A stretch of DNA of 64,000 nucleotides from JAOUJD01 sp963841815. GTDB lineage: Bacteria; Pseudomonadota; Gammaproteobacteria; Burkholderiales; Burkholderiaceae_F. The notes under the pieces were generated by a model, which saw nothing but the letters and a program-made list of their open reading frames with translations, made no database searches and was not told the DNA's origin. The position numbers were made by a program, and so were the translations under genes. Shown here piece by piece: positions 31,827-42,329 of the stretch (positions within the stretch are counted from its first letter, which is position 1; each line of letters begins with the position of its first letter). The DNA lies in assembly GCA_963841815.1 (NCBI GenBank), contig CAWJEE010000015.1, forward strand, positions 62,001 to 126,000. Reading direction: 5' to 3'.

Positions 31827-32768
31827 ATGCTCCGCTACGCGCTCAAACGCCTGCTCGCGACCATCCCCGTGATGGCCATCGTGGCGCTGTTCGTCTTCTC
31901 GCTGCTCTACCTCAGCCCGGGCGACCCGGCGGCGGTGATCGCGGGCGACATCGCCACCGAGGAAGACATCGCGAAGATCCGCGCCCAGCTCGGCCTCGAC
32001 CAGCCCTACCTGGTGCGCTTCGGCAGCTGGCTCGGCGACCTCGCGCGCGGCGATCTCGGCACGTCGATCTTCACGCAGCTGCCGGTGTCGAAGCTGATCG
32101 GGCAACGCATCGAGCCGACGCTGGCGTTGACGCTGTGCACGCTGATCGTCGCGGTGGGCCTCGCGGTGCCGCTCGGCGTGCTGGCCGCGGCGCGCGCCGG
32201 CGGCTGGGTCGATCGCATCGTGATGGCGATCTCGGTGCTGGGGTTCTCGGTGCCCGTGTTCGTGATCGCCTACGGGCTGATCTTCACGTTCGCGGTGTGG
32301 CTCGAATGGCTGCCCGTGCAGGGCTACCGCAGCATCACCGAGGGCTTCGTGCCGTTCATCCGGCACATGATCCTGCCGAGCCTGGCGCTCGGCCTCGTGT
32401 ACATGGCGCTGATCGCCCGCATCACGCGCGCGACGATGCTCGACGTCCTCTCGCAGGACTACGTGCGGACCGCCACGGCCAAGGGCCTCGCGCCCGGCAC
32501 GGTGCTCGTCCGCCACGCGCTGAAGAACGCCGCGGTGCCGATCGTCACCATCATCGGCATCGGTGTCGCGCTGCTGATCGGCGGCGTGGTCGTCACCGAA
32601 ACGGTGTTCGCCATCCCCGGGCTCGGGCGCCTGACGGTCGACGCCATCCTGCGGCGCGACTACCCGATCATCCAGGGCGTGACGCTGCTGTTCTCGGCGG
32701 TCTACGTGCTGGTCAACCTGCTGGTCGACCTGAGCTACTCGCTGTTCGATCCGCGGATCCGCTACTAG
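31827..32768 (+). CDS. ABC peptide-type permease (DppB-like)
   Basis: The 313-residue inner-membrane protein has the DppB/OppB N-terminus 'LRYALKRLLATIPVMAIVAL', the region 'LSPGDPAAVIAG', and the cytoplasmic EAA loop 'QDYVRTATAKGLAPGTVLVRH'. About six membrane spans. It pairs with the DppC-like permease encoded 84 nt downstream to form the channel of the importer. Ends with 'LVDLSYSLFDPRIRY', the family-typical C-terminus. Confidence 0.93.
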   Translation: MLRYALKRLLATIPVMAIVALFVFSLLYLSPGDPAAVIAGDIATEEDIAKIRAQLGLDQPYLVRFGSWLGDLARGDLGTSIFTQLPVSKLIGQRIEPTLALTLCTLIVAVGLAVPLGVLAAARAGGWVDRIVMAISVLGFSVPVFVIAYGLIFTFAVWLEWLPVQGYRSITEGFVPFIRHMILPSLALGLVYMALIARITRATMLDVLSQDYVRTATAKGLAPGTVLVRHALKNAAVPIVTIIGIGVALLIGGVVVTETVFAIPGLGRLTVDAILRRDYPIIQGVTLLFSAVYVLVNLLVDLSYSLFDPRIRY

Positions 32769-32773
32769 CATGA

Positions 32774-32850
32774 CTCGGCCCCCACGCTCACTTCGTTCGC
32801 TGCCCCCCGAGGGGGCGCGTCAGTGGCTTCGGGCGGCCGGGCGCCACTGA
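32774..32850 (+). repeat. GC-rich intergenic repeat, copy A, abutting the next start codon
   Basis: Between the two permease genes lies a GC-rich block with 'gccccccgagggggc' (a hairpin) followed by a second stem CAGTGGC (32821-32827) / GCCACTG (32843-32849). The second stem ends only 2 nt before the permease ATG at 32852, so no free ribosome site is visible. A related block occurs in opposite orientation at 34768-34832. I recall this type of spacer as widespread in Burkholderiales genomes. Confidence 0.7.
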
Positions 32851-32851
32851 C

Positions 32852-33736
32852 ATGGCTGCCGTCGCCCAGGCCATTGCCGCGCCGAAGTCGGTTTCGCCGA
32901 CCGTCCAGCGCTTCAAGGACGCGCTGCGCCGGCACCCGACCGCCATCGCCGGCGGGATCGTGCTGCTGCTGATGATGCTGGTCGCGATCTTCGCGGCTTG
33001 GCTCGGCACGGTCGACCCGCAGGCGCTGTCGCCGATCCGCCGCCTGCGGCCGATCAGCGCCGAGAACTGGTTCGGCACCGACATGCTGGGGCGCGACGTC
33101 TACAGCCGCGTCGTCTACGGCACCCGCGTTTCGCTGACCGTGGGGCTCGCGGTGGCGCTGCTGGCGACGACGATCGGACTCGCCATCGGGCTGGTCACCG
33201 GCTACCTGCGCTGGCTCGACGCCGTGATGATGCGCGTGATGGACGGCCTGATGTCGATCCCGTCGGTGCTGCTGGCGATCGCGCTGATCTCGCTGACGCG
33301 CGCCAGCCTCGAGAACGTCATCATCGCCATCGCGATCGCCGAAGTGCCGCGCGTGGTGCGCCTCGTGCGCTCGCTGGTGCTGACGCTGCGAGAACAACCG
33401 TACGTCGAGGCGGCGATCGCGTCCGGCACGCGGCTGCCAGCGATCCTGATGCGCCACATCCTGCCGAACACCCTGGCGCCGCTGCTGGTGCAGGCGACCT
33501 ACATCTGGGCGTCGGCGATGATCACCGAGGCCATCCTGTCGTTCATCGGCGCCGGCACGCCGCCGAACATCCCGAGCTGGGGCAACATCATGGCCGAGGC
33601 CCGAAGCCTGATCCAGGTCGCGCCGACCATCCTGCTGTTCCCGGGCCTGTTCCTGTCGCTGACCGTGCTGTCGGTCAACCTCCTCGGAGACGGGCTACGG
33701 GACGCGCTCGATCCCCGGCTTGCCAGGCGTCTGTAG
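32852..33736 (+). CDS. ABC peptide-type permease (DppC-like)
   Basis: A 294-residue membrane protein with the OppC-type N-terminal segment ('RFKDALRRHPTAIAGGIVLL'), 'GTDMLGRDVYSRVVYGTRVS' in the first periplasmic/loop region and the EAA motif around 'YVEAAIASGTRLPAILMRHI'. The C-terminal 'LLGDGLRDALDPRLARRL' is classic for DppC. The second half of the channel. The ATPase gene follows after 2 nt. Its start codon follows directly on a stem-loop, so translation may depend on coupling or on opening of that structure. Confidence 0.93.
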   Translation: MAAVAQAIAAPKSVSPTVQRFKDALRRHPTAIAGGIVLLLMMLVAIFAAWLGTVDPQALSPIRRLRPISAENWFGTDMLGRDVYSRVVYGTRVSLTVGLAVALLATTIGLAIGLVTGYLRWLDAVMMRVMDGLMSIPSVLLAIALISLTRASLENVIIAIAIAEVPRVVRLVRSLVLTLREQPYVEAAIASGTRLPAILMRHILPNTLAPLLVQATYIWASAMITEAILSFIGAGTPPNIPSWGNIMAEARSLIQVAPTILLFPGLFLSLTVLSVNLLGDGLRDALDPRLARRL

Positions 33737-33738
33737 CG

Positions 33739-34767
<1,029 letters not shown>

Positions 34768-34832
34768 GCCCGCCGGGCCGCCCCAAGGGCGAATTCCCCC
34801 TCGGGGGGACGGCGCGCAGCGCCAAGGGGGCC
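34768..34832 (-). repeat. GC-rich intergenic repeat, copy B (inverted relative to copy A)
   Basis: The spacer between the two ATPase genes contains 'ccccctcggggggac' and, read on the minus strand, the order 'ggcccccttggcgc' - 'ccccccgaggggg' - 'ggggcggcccggcggg', matching the layout of the spacer at 32774-32850 read on the plus strand. Two copies in opposite orientation inside one operon suggest a mobile or REP-like origin. Confidence 0.65.
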
Positions 34833-34834
34833 GC

Positions 34835-35856
<1,022 letters not shown>

Positions 35857-35860
<4 letters not shown>

Positions 35861-37071
35861 GGCACGAAGCGCGCGCCATTCGCAATCCGGCCGCGGCGCC
35901 GGCCGCCGAACACTACGGCGCCGCGCGCTCCGAGGTGTTGAGTCACTCGGGCTTCGGCGCGGCGCTCGCCGAGATCTCGAGCTGGCCGGGCTACGCGCCC
36001 ACCCCGCTGGTGGAGCTGCCGGCACTGGCGCGCTCGCTCGGCGTCGGCGCCATCCACTACAAGGACGAGCGCGGCCGTTTCGGCCTGCGCAGCTTCAAGG
36101 CGCTCGGCGGCGCCTATGCCGTCGCCAACGTCTTGCGCAAGACAGTCGCCGCGGCGACCGGGCGCAACGACATCGGGTCGCGCGACCTGCTGTCGGGCGA
36201 GTTCGCCGGCATCGTCGGCCAGGCGACGGTCACCTGCGCGACCGACGGCAACCACGGCCGCTCGGTAGCCTGGGGCGCGCGGCTCTTCGGCTGCCGTTGC
36301 GTGATCTTCGTGCACGAGCACGTGAGCCAGGGCCGGCGCGACGCGATCGCGCACTACGGCGCCGAGGTGCGCGAGGTCAAGGGCAACTACGACGACGCCG
36401 TGCGGCACGCCGCCGCGACGGCTGCCGCCAACGGCTGGACCGTCGTGTCGGACACGTCCTACCCGGGCTACCGCGACATCCCGCTCGACGTGATGCACGG
36501 CTACGGCGTGATGGCGGCCGAGGTCGCGCAGCAGATGAACGAGCCGCCGACGCACGTGTTCGCGCAGGCGGGCGTGGGCGCGCTGGCGGCGGCGATCTGC
36601 GCCAGCTTCTGGCTGCGCTGGGAGGCGCGCCGGCCGTCGTTCGTCGTGGTCGAGCCCACGCGCGCCGACTGCGTCTACCAGAGCCTGGCGGCGGGCCGCC
36701 CGGTCGTGGTCGGCGGTTCGCTCGACACGGTGATGGCCGGTCTCGCGTGCGGCGAAGTGTCCGAACTCGCGTGGGAGATCCTGCATCACGGCGCCAACGC
36801 CGCGGTCGCCGTGGACGACGCCTACGCGCTCGCCGCGATGCGCGCGCTCGCTTTCCCAGCCACGGGCGACCCGGCCATCGTCGCTGGCGAGACCGGCGGC
36901 ACCGGGCTCGCGGCGCTGCTGGCGGCGTCCGACGATCCCGCGATCCGCGCGACGCTGGCGCTGGACGACCAGTCGCGCGTGCTGCTGCTCGGCAGCGAGG
37001 GCGACACCGACGCCCGCATTTACCTCGAAGTGATTGGTCGCACGGCCGAGGAGGTTCTCGATGAAAGCTGA
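35857..37071 (+). CDS. dpaL: 2,3-Diaminopropionate ammonia-lyase (YgeX/DpaL-like)
   Basis: The 404-residue PLP enzyme aligns by eye with E. coli YgeX: 'YAPTPLVELPALARSLGV', then 'YKDERGRFGLRSFKALGGAY' with the PLP lysine at residue 81, 'CATDGNHGRSVAW', 'GYGVMAAEVAQQM', 'FAQAGVGALAAAICA', 'VVEPTRADCVYQS' and 'TVMAGLACGE'. The family turns D- or L-2,3-diaminopropionate into pyruvate and two ammonia. Start at ATG 35857, overlapping the DppF-like stop by 4 nt; an upstream in-frame start adds only transporter coding sequence. In E. coli, ygeX is followed by ygeY (M20 hydrolase) as here. Confidence 0.9.
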
Positions 37072-38314
37072 ACAATTGCGGATCAACCCGGCCCGCCTGA
37101 TGGACCGCCTGAACCGGCTCGCCGAGATCGGCGCGACGGCGGACGGCAGCTGCTGCCGCCTCGCGCTGACCGACGAGGACAAGGCGGGGCGCGACCTCGT
37201 CGCCGGCTGGATGCGCGAACTCGGGCTCGAGGTGCGCATCGACCCGATCGGCAACATCTTCGGCCTGCGCAAGGGAAGCGAGAGCGTCGAGACGTGCGCG
37301 CCGGTGATGTGCGGCTCGCACATCGACACCGTGCGCACCGGCGGCCGCTACGACGGCAACCTCGGCGTGCTCGGCGGGCTCGAGGTCGTGCAGACGCTGA
37401 ACGACGCCGGGCTCGGCGACGCGGCGGCCGTTCGTGGTCGGCGTTCTTCACCGACGAGGAAGGCGCACGCTTCCACCCGGACATGGCTGGGCTCGCTCGT
37501 CTACGTCGGCGGGATGGCGCTCGACGAGCTGTACGCCACCAAGGGCATCGACGGCAAGGTGTTCGGCGACGAGCTCGAGCGCATCGGCTACCTCGGCGAC
37601 GCGCCCGTGCCCGCTGTACCGGCCGCATGCCTACGTCGAGCTGCACGTCGAGCAGGGCCCGGTGCTCGACGCTCGAAGGCATCACGATCGGCGCGGTCGA
37701 GGACCTGCAGGGCATCTCGTGGAACGAGGTCGCTGATCACCGGCCAGTCGAACCACGCCGGCACCACGCCGATGCGGCATGCGGCACGACGCCGGCTACT
37801 GCGCGGCGGCGATCGGCGTGTTCGTGCGCAATCTCGTCACGGAGATCGGCGGCCGCCAGGTCGGCACGGTCGGGGTCGATCACGCTGCACCCGAACCTCA
37901 TCAACGTCGTCGCGGCGCGCGCGCGCGTGACCGTCGACCTGCGCAACACCGACGACGCGCGTGCTGAAGCAGTCCGAGGCGCGGCTCGACGCGTTCCTCG
38001 AGCAGCTGGCGCGCGACGAGGGCGTGACGATCGACGACGCACTCGCTGGCGCGCTTCGAGCCGGTGCACGTTCGACACGGGCGATCGCGGCGCTGGTCGC
38101 GCGCACCGCCGCAGCGGCTCGGCCACTCGTGCCGCCCGATGACGTCCGGCGCCGGCCACGACGCGCAGATGCTGGCGCGCGTCTGCCCGACGGCGATGAT
38201 CTTCGTGCCGTCGGTCAAGGGCATCAGCCACAACCCGGCCGAGCACACCGAGCCGGCCGACCTCGCGGCCGGCGCCAACGTGCTGCTGCACACGCTGCTC
38301 GAGCTCGCCGGCGT
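37061..38314 (+). CDS. M20-family Zn hydrolase, N-carbamoyl-L-amino-acid hydrolase/allantoate amidohydrolase type (heavily frameshifted)
   Basis: The first 125 residues are open: 'FGLRKGSESVETCAPVMCGS' leads into 'GSHIDTVRTGGRYDGNLGVLG', with the metal ligands His, Asp and the HIDTV/GGRYDG motifs of the hydantoinase/carbamoylase M20 branch. Beyond 37415 about 14 single-base insertions occur (37415, 37440, 37486, 37611, 37671, 37732, 37781, 37874, 37961, 38046, 38070, 38080, 38110 and near the end). Removing them gives the expected 'FFTDEEGARF', 'ITGQSNHAGTTPMRHRHDAG' and 'RPMTSGAGHDAQMLARVCPT'. Start ATG 37061 overlaps the ammonia-lyase by 11 nt. Such enzymes cleave N-carbamoyl or N-acyl groups from L-amino acids. 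End position is approximate. Confidence 0.75.
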
Positions 38315-38326
38315 AGGCGCCCGGCC

Positions 38327-39278
38327 ATGGCCCGCATCGTCACCGTCGGCGCCGCCCAGCTCGGGCCCATCGCGCGCAGCGAGACGCGCGCGCAGGTGGT
38401 CGAGCGCATGCTCGCGCTGATGCGACAGGCGCGCAGCGCCACGGCTGCGATCTCGTCGTGTTCCCGGAACTCGCGCTGACGACGTTCTTCCCGCGCTGGT
38501 ACTTCGAGCAGCAGGACGGAGGTCGACGCGTTCTTCGAGCGCGCGATGCCCGGCCCCGAGACGCAGCCGCTGTTCGACGCCGCGCGCGAGCTCGGCATCG
38601 GCTTCTACCTCGGCTACGCCGAACTCGCCGACGAGGACGACCGCACGCGCCGCTTCAACACGTCGATCCTGGTCGACAAGCAGGGCCGCGATCGTCGGCA
38701 AGTACCGCAAGGTCCACCTGCCCGGCCACGCCGAGCACGAGCCGTGGCGGCGCGTTCCAGCACCTCGAGAAGCGCTACTTCGAGGTCGGCAACCTCGGCT
38801 TCGCCGGTGGTGCGCTGGGCGTTCGGCGCGCATCGGCTGTCGGCATGGCGATCTGCAACGACCGCCGCTGGCCGGAGACCTACCGCGTGATGGGACTGCA
38901 GGGCGTCGAGATGGTGCTGCTCGGCTACAACACGCCGGTGCACAACCCGCCGGCGCCCGAGCACGACGCGCTCTCGCACTTCCACAACGAGCTGGTGATG
39001 CAGTCGGGCGCCTACCAGAACGGCACCTGGGTGGTCGGCGTGGCCAAGGCCGGCAACGAGGAAGGCGTCGAGCAGATCGGCAACTCGATCATCGTCGCGC
39101 CGAGCGGCGAGATCGTCGCCGCCTGCACGACCAGCGGCGACGAGCTGGCGATCGCGCGCTGCGACCTCGACCTCGTGCAACTCGTACAAGTCGACGACGT
39201 TCAACTTCGCCCGGCACCGCGAGCCGCGAGCAGTACCGGATGATCGTCGAGCGCAAGGGCGCGGTGCCGCCCGAGTGA
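38327..39278 (+). CDS. N-carbamoyl-D-amino-acid hydrolase (D-carbamoylase), frameshifted
   Basis: Opening 'MARIVTVGAAQLGPIARSET' and, after frame repair, 'VVFPELALTTFFPRWYF', 'KYRKVHLPGHAEHEPWRAF', 'ICNDRRWPETYRVMGLQGVE' and 'SFKSTTFNFARHREPEQYR'-like ending match Agrobacterium D-carbamoylase closely. The catalytic Glu (FPEL), Lys (KYRKVHLPG) and Cys (ICNDRRWPE) of the nitrilase fold are visible. Indels lie near 38438, 38518, 38690, 38749, 38806, 38835, 39187 and 39229. The reaction is N-carbamoyl-D-amino acid to D-amino acid, CO2 and ammonia (EC 3.5.1.77). Last gene of the rightward operon; no hydantoinase gene is in the window. Confidence 0.82.
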
Positions 39279-39359
39279 ACCCCAGGTGCGCCGCGCTGCG
39301 CGACGGGCGGGCGCGTTCCGGGCTAGCATCCCCTTCCAGGTAGCTTCCGGCCGACTCCC

Positions 39360-40082
39360 ATGAGCGACACGCCCCCTCCCCCGTCCGACGACCGCGACGA
39401 AGGCGTTCCGGTCTCGGTCCGCATCCGCGAGCGGATCAAGCAGGCGCGCGAGCGCTTCCACGCCAACGACAACATCGCCCGCTTCATCGAGCCCGGCGAG
39501 ATGGAGGCGCTGCACTCCGAGGTCGAGCAGAAGATGCTCGGCGTGCTGAACAGCCTGGTCATCGACACCGAAGGCGACCACAACACGCGCGAGACCGCGC
39601 GCCGCGTCGCCAAGATGTACCTGACCGAGGTGTTCCGCGGCCGCTACGCGGAGCGGCCGCCGGTCACCGAGTTCCCCAACGTCGAGCGGCTGAACGAGCT
39701 GATGATCGTCGGCCCGATCACCGTGCGCAGCGCGTGCTCGCACCACCTGTGCCCGATCCTCGGCAAGGTGTGGATCGGCGTGATGCCGAACGAGTACTCC
39801 AACCTGATCGGCCTGTCGAAGTACGTGCGGCTGGCCGACTGGGTGATGAGCCGGCCGCAGATCCAGGAGGAGGCGGTCACGCACCTCGCCGACCTGCTGC
39901 AGGACGCCATGCAGCCCGACGGCCTCGCCATCGTGATGGAGGCGGACCACTTCTGCATGCAGTGGCGCGGCGTGAAGGAGACGGATTCCAAGATGATCAA
40001 CAGCGTGATGCGCGGTTCGTTCCTGAAGGATCCGAACCTGCGCCGGGAATTCCTCTCGCTGCTCAACGGCAAGAACACCTGA
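39360..40082 (+). CDS. folE: GTP cyclohydrolase I
   Basis: The 240-residue enzyme has the FolE core 'DTEGDHNTRETARRVAKMYL', the zinc/catalytic 'SACSHHLCPILGKVWIGVMP' (Cys-His-His) and 'EADHFCMQWRGVKETDSKM' with the third ligand Cys. It converts GTP to dihydroneopterin triphosphate, the first step to folates and pterins. The N-terminal 60 residues (acidic then helical) are longer than in E. coli FolE. A BLUF photoreceptor gene starts 17 nt after the stop. Confidence 0.93.
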   Translation: MSDTPPPPSDDRDEGVPVSVRIRERIKQARERFHANDNIARFIEPGEMEALHSEVEQKMLGVLNSLVIDTEGDHNTRETARRVAKMYLTEVFRGRYAERPPVTEFPNVERLNELMIVGPITVRSACSHHLCPILGKVWIGVMPNEYSNLIGLSKYVRLADWVMSRPQIQEEAVTHLADLLQDAMQPDGLAIVMEADHFCMQWRGVKETDSKMINSVMRGSFLKDPNLRREFLSLLNGKNT

Positions 40083-40098
40083 TCCACGGAGAAGTCCG

Positions 40099-40527
40099 AT
40101 GCTCGTTCGTCTGCTGTACGCCAGTCGCGCCGCCGAGGCGGTCACGCAGGACATCATCGAGTCGATCCTGATGTCGTCGCGCCAGCACAACCCGGCGCTC
40201 GGGATCACCGGTGTGCTGTGCCACGGCGGCGACGTCTACATGCAGGTGCTCGAGGGCGGGCGCGACGCGGTCAACGCGCTGTACAACAAGATCGTGCGCG
40301 ACGCGCGCCATCGCGACATCGCGCTGCTGCACTACGAGGAAGTCGCCGAGCGGAAGTTCGCAGGCTGGACGATGGGCCAGGTGAACCTGACGAAGGTGAA
40401 CCCGTCGCTGCTGCTGAAGTACTCGGACCGGCCGGTGCTCGACCCCTTCGCGGCCTCCGGCCAGGCGTCGATGGCCCTGCTCGAAGAGCTGATCGCCACC
40501 GCGCAGATCGTCGGCCGCGCCGGATAG
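40099..40527 (+). CDS. BLUF-domain blue-light photoreceptor
   Basis: A 142-residue stand-alone BLUF protein. Photocycle residues line up with AppA by spacing: Tyr7, Asn31, Gln49, and Trp90/Met92 in 'FAGWTMGQVNL'. Other motifs are 'LLYASRA', 'PALGITGVLCHGGDVYMQVL' and 'EEVAERKF'. It should bind FAD in the cytoplasm and signal through a partner, since no output domain is attached (about 45 residues of C-terminal helix follow). The gene follows folE after 16 nt and is likely co-transcribed with it. Confidence 0.9.
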   Translation: MLVRLLYASRAAEAVTQDIIESILMSSRQHNPALGITGVLCHGGDVYMQVLEGGRDAVNALYNKIVRDARHRDIALLHYEEVAERKFAGWTMGQVNLTKVNPSLLLKYSDRPVLDPFAASGQASMALLEELIATAQIVGRAG

Positions 40528-40640
40528 GCCGGATCGGCCGGTGCCGGCGGCGCCGAGCGCGCGGCGGTCACGCTTTCAGGTGCCGCAGCCCGCGCGTTTG
40601 CCGCTACCATCGCCCGCTCGATCAGACGACGGAGCGCGAC

Positions 40641-41168
40641 ATGAAACGAGTGGCGATGGCGGCGGCGTTGGTCGGCGATCCTCGCGAGCGGATGCTCGAC
40701 CTTCGAGGCGCAAGGCCCGCGCGCCGTGGCGAACTCGAAGCCGCGAAGGGCAACCCGGCCTGGGGTTCGGTGTCGTTCGTCGAGACCAAGGGCGGCGTGC
40801 TGGTGCGCGCGGACGTGCGCGGCCTGCGTGCCAACGGCGAGTTCGGCTTCCACGTCCACGAGAAGGGCGACTGCTCGTCGGCCGACTTCATGAGCGCCGG
40901 CGGCCACTTCAATCCGGGCGGCAAGCCGCACGCCCATCACGGCAAGCCCGAGCGCCACGCCGGGGACCTGGAGAACCTGAAGGCGAACTCCGAAGGCAAC
41001 GCCATCTACGTCTTCGAAACGACGCTGCTGACGGTCACAAAGGGGCCGAACTCGGTCGTCGGCCGCGCCGTCGTCATCCACGCGAACCCGGATGACTACA
41101 CGTCGCAGCCGGCCGGCAACTCCGGCCCGCGCATCGCGTGCGGGCTGATCCGCGCGGCGTCCGACTGA
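40641..41168 (+). CDS. sodC: Cu/Zn superoxide dismutase, probably lipoprotein (two compensating indels near the N-terminus)
   Basis: From about residue 35 the protein is a bacterial SodC: 'FGFHVHEKGDCSSADFMSAG', 'GGHFNPGGKPHAHHG', 'RHAGDLENLKANSEGNA', and 'VVIHANPDDYTSQPAGNSG' with the copper/zinc His ligands, Cys pair and Arg ('GPRIACG'). The leader as read (residues 13-30) looks wrong: in the neighbouring frame the same DNA reads 'GILASGCSTFEAQGP', a lipobox, and the frame returns near 40733. So one +1 and one compensating indel keep the ORF open while scrambling about 20 residues. It detoxifies periplasmic superoxide. Confidence 0.88.
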   Translation: MKRVAMAAALVGDPRERMLDLRGARPARRGELEAAKGNPAWGSVSFVETKGGVLVRADVRGLRANGEFGFHVHEKGDCSSADFMSAGGHFNPGGKPHAHHGKPERHAGDLENLKANSEGNAIYVFETTLLTVTKGPNSVVGRAVVIHANPDDYTSQPAGNSGPRIACGLIRAASD

Positions 41169-41191
41169 GAGTAGCGAGACGGCCCGGCGCC

Positions 41192-42161
41192 TCAGCGCGC
41201 CGGCGCCACCAGTTCGGCGTAGCGGCGCAGGTCGATGTTGCCGCCGCTGAGGATCACGCCGACCCGCTTGCCGCGCACGTCGACGACGTTGTCGAGCGCG
41301 GCGGCGGCGCCGAGGCAGCCGGTCGGCTCGACGACGATCTTCATCCGCTCGCCGAAGAAGCGCATCGCCTTCACCAGTTGCTCGTCCGTCACGGTGACGA
41401 CCTCGTCGACCAGCGCCTGGATCACCGGGAACGTGCAGCGGCCGGCGTGCTGCGTCTGCGCGCCGTCGGCGATGGTGCGCGGCACGTCGATGTGCACGAT
41501 CTCGCCGCGGGCAAGGCTCTGCTGCACGTCGTTGCCGGCTTCCGGCTCCACCCCGATGACCGCGCACGCCGGCAGCCGGTGCTTCGCCGCCGTGGCGCAA
41601 CCGGAGATGAGTCCGCCGCCGCCGACGCAGACGAACAGCAGGTCGAGGGCGCCGACTTCTTCGATCAGCTCGAGCGCCGCCGTGCCCTGCCCGGCCATCA
41701 CGTGTGGATGGTCGTACGGCGGGATCAGCGTCATGCCGCGTTCCTCGGCGATCTTCGCGCCGAGCGCCTCGCGGTTCTCGGTGTAGCGGTCGTACAGCAG
41801 GACCTCCGCGCCGTAGCCGCGGGTGGCGTCGATCTTCATCTGCGGCGCGTCCTTCGGCATCACGATGGCGGCCGGCATGCCGAGCAGGCGCGCCGACAGC
41901 GCGATCGCCTGCGCGTGGTTGCCCGACGAGAACGCGATCACGCCGGCGCGGCGCTGTTCGGGCGTGAACTGCGCGAGCGCGTTGTAGGCGCCGCGGAACT
42001 TGAACGCGCCCATGCGCTGCAGGTTCTCGCACTTGAAGAAGAGCGTGCCGCCGGCAGAGGGCGTCGGCCGTGCGCGAGGTCATCACCGGCGTGCGGTGCG
42101 CGACGCCCGCCAGCCGCTGGGCCGCGGCCGCGACGTCGTCGAAGGAAATGGCGAGGGCCAT
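41192..42161 (-). CDS. Threonine/serine dehydratase family PLP enzyme (one frameshift)
   Basis: The first 35 residues ('ALAISFDDVAAAAQRLAGVA') start at 42161; near 42056 an extra base shifts the frame, after which 'MGAFKFRGAYNALAQF' carries the PLP lysine, followed by 'FSSGNHAQAIALSARLLG', the phosphate loop 'VGGGGLISGCATA' and 'VVEPTGCLGAAAALDNV'. Without the ACT regulatory domain, and about 320 residues long, it resembles catabolic threonine dehydratase, serine racemase or threo-3-hydroxyaspartate ammonia-lyase; I cannot choose. Convergent with sodC. Confidence 0.82.
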
Positions 42162-42329
42162 GCGCGAAGCTTAATCGCTCCGCGCCGCGGCGGATCGTCC
42201 GCGCCCGCGCGGCGTCCTGGCGGGAACGATCCGACATGCTGCGCGTCGATATGCGTATCGCTTCGCGGCATGTCGCGTGGCGCCGTTCGGGCGTAACGTC
42301 GGCCACGAAGAGAACCGAAGGAGATCCCC

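Noticed and set aside
30170..31828. A 552-residue minus-strand frame opposite the binding-protein gene
   Set aside because: It is the antisense shadow of a clearly coding gene and has no domain or ribosome site.
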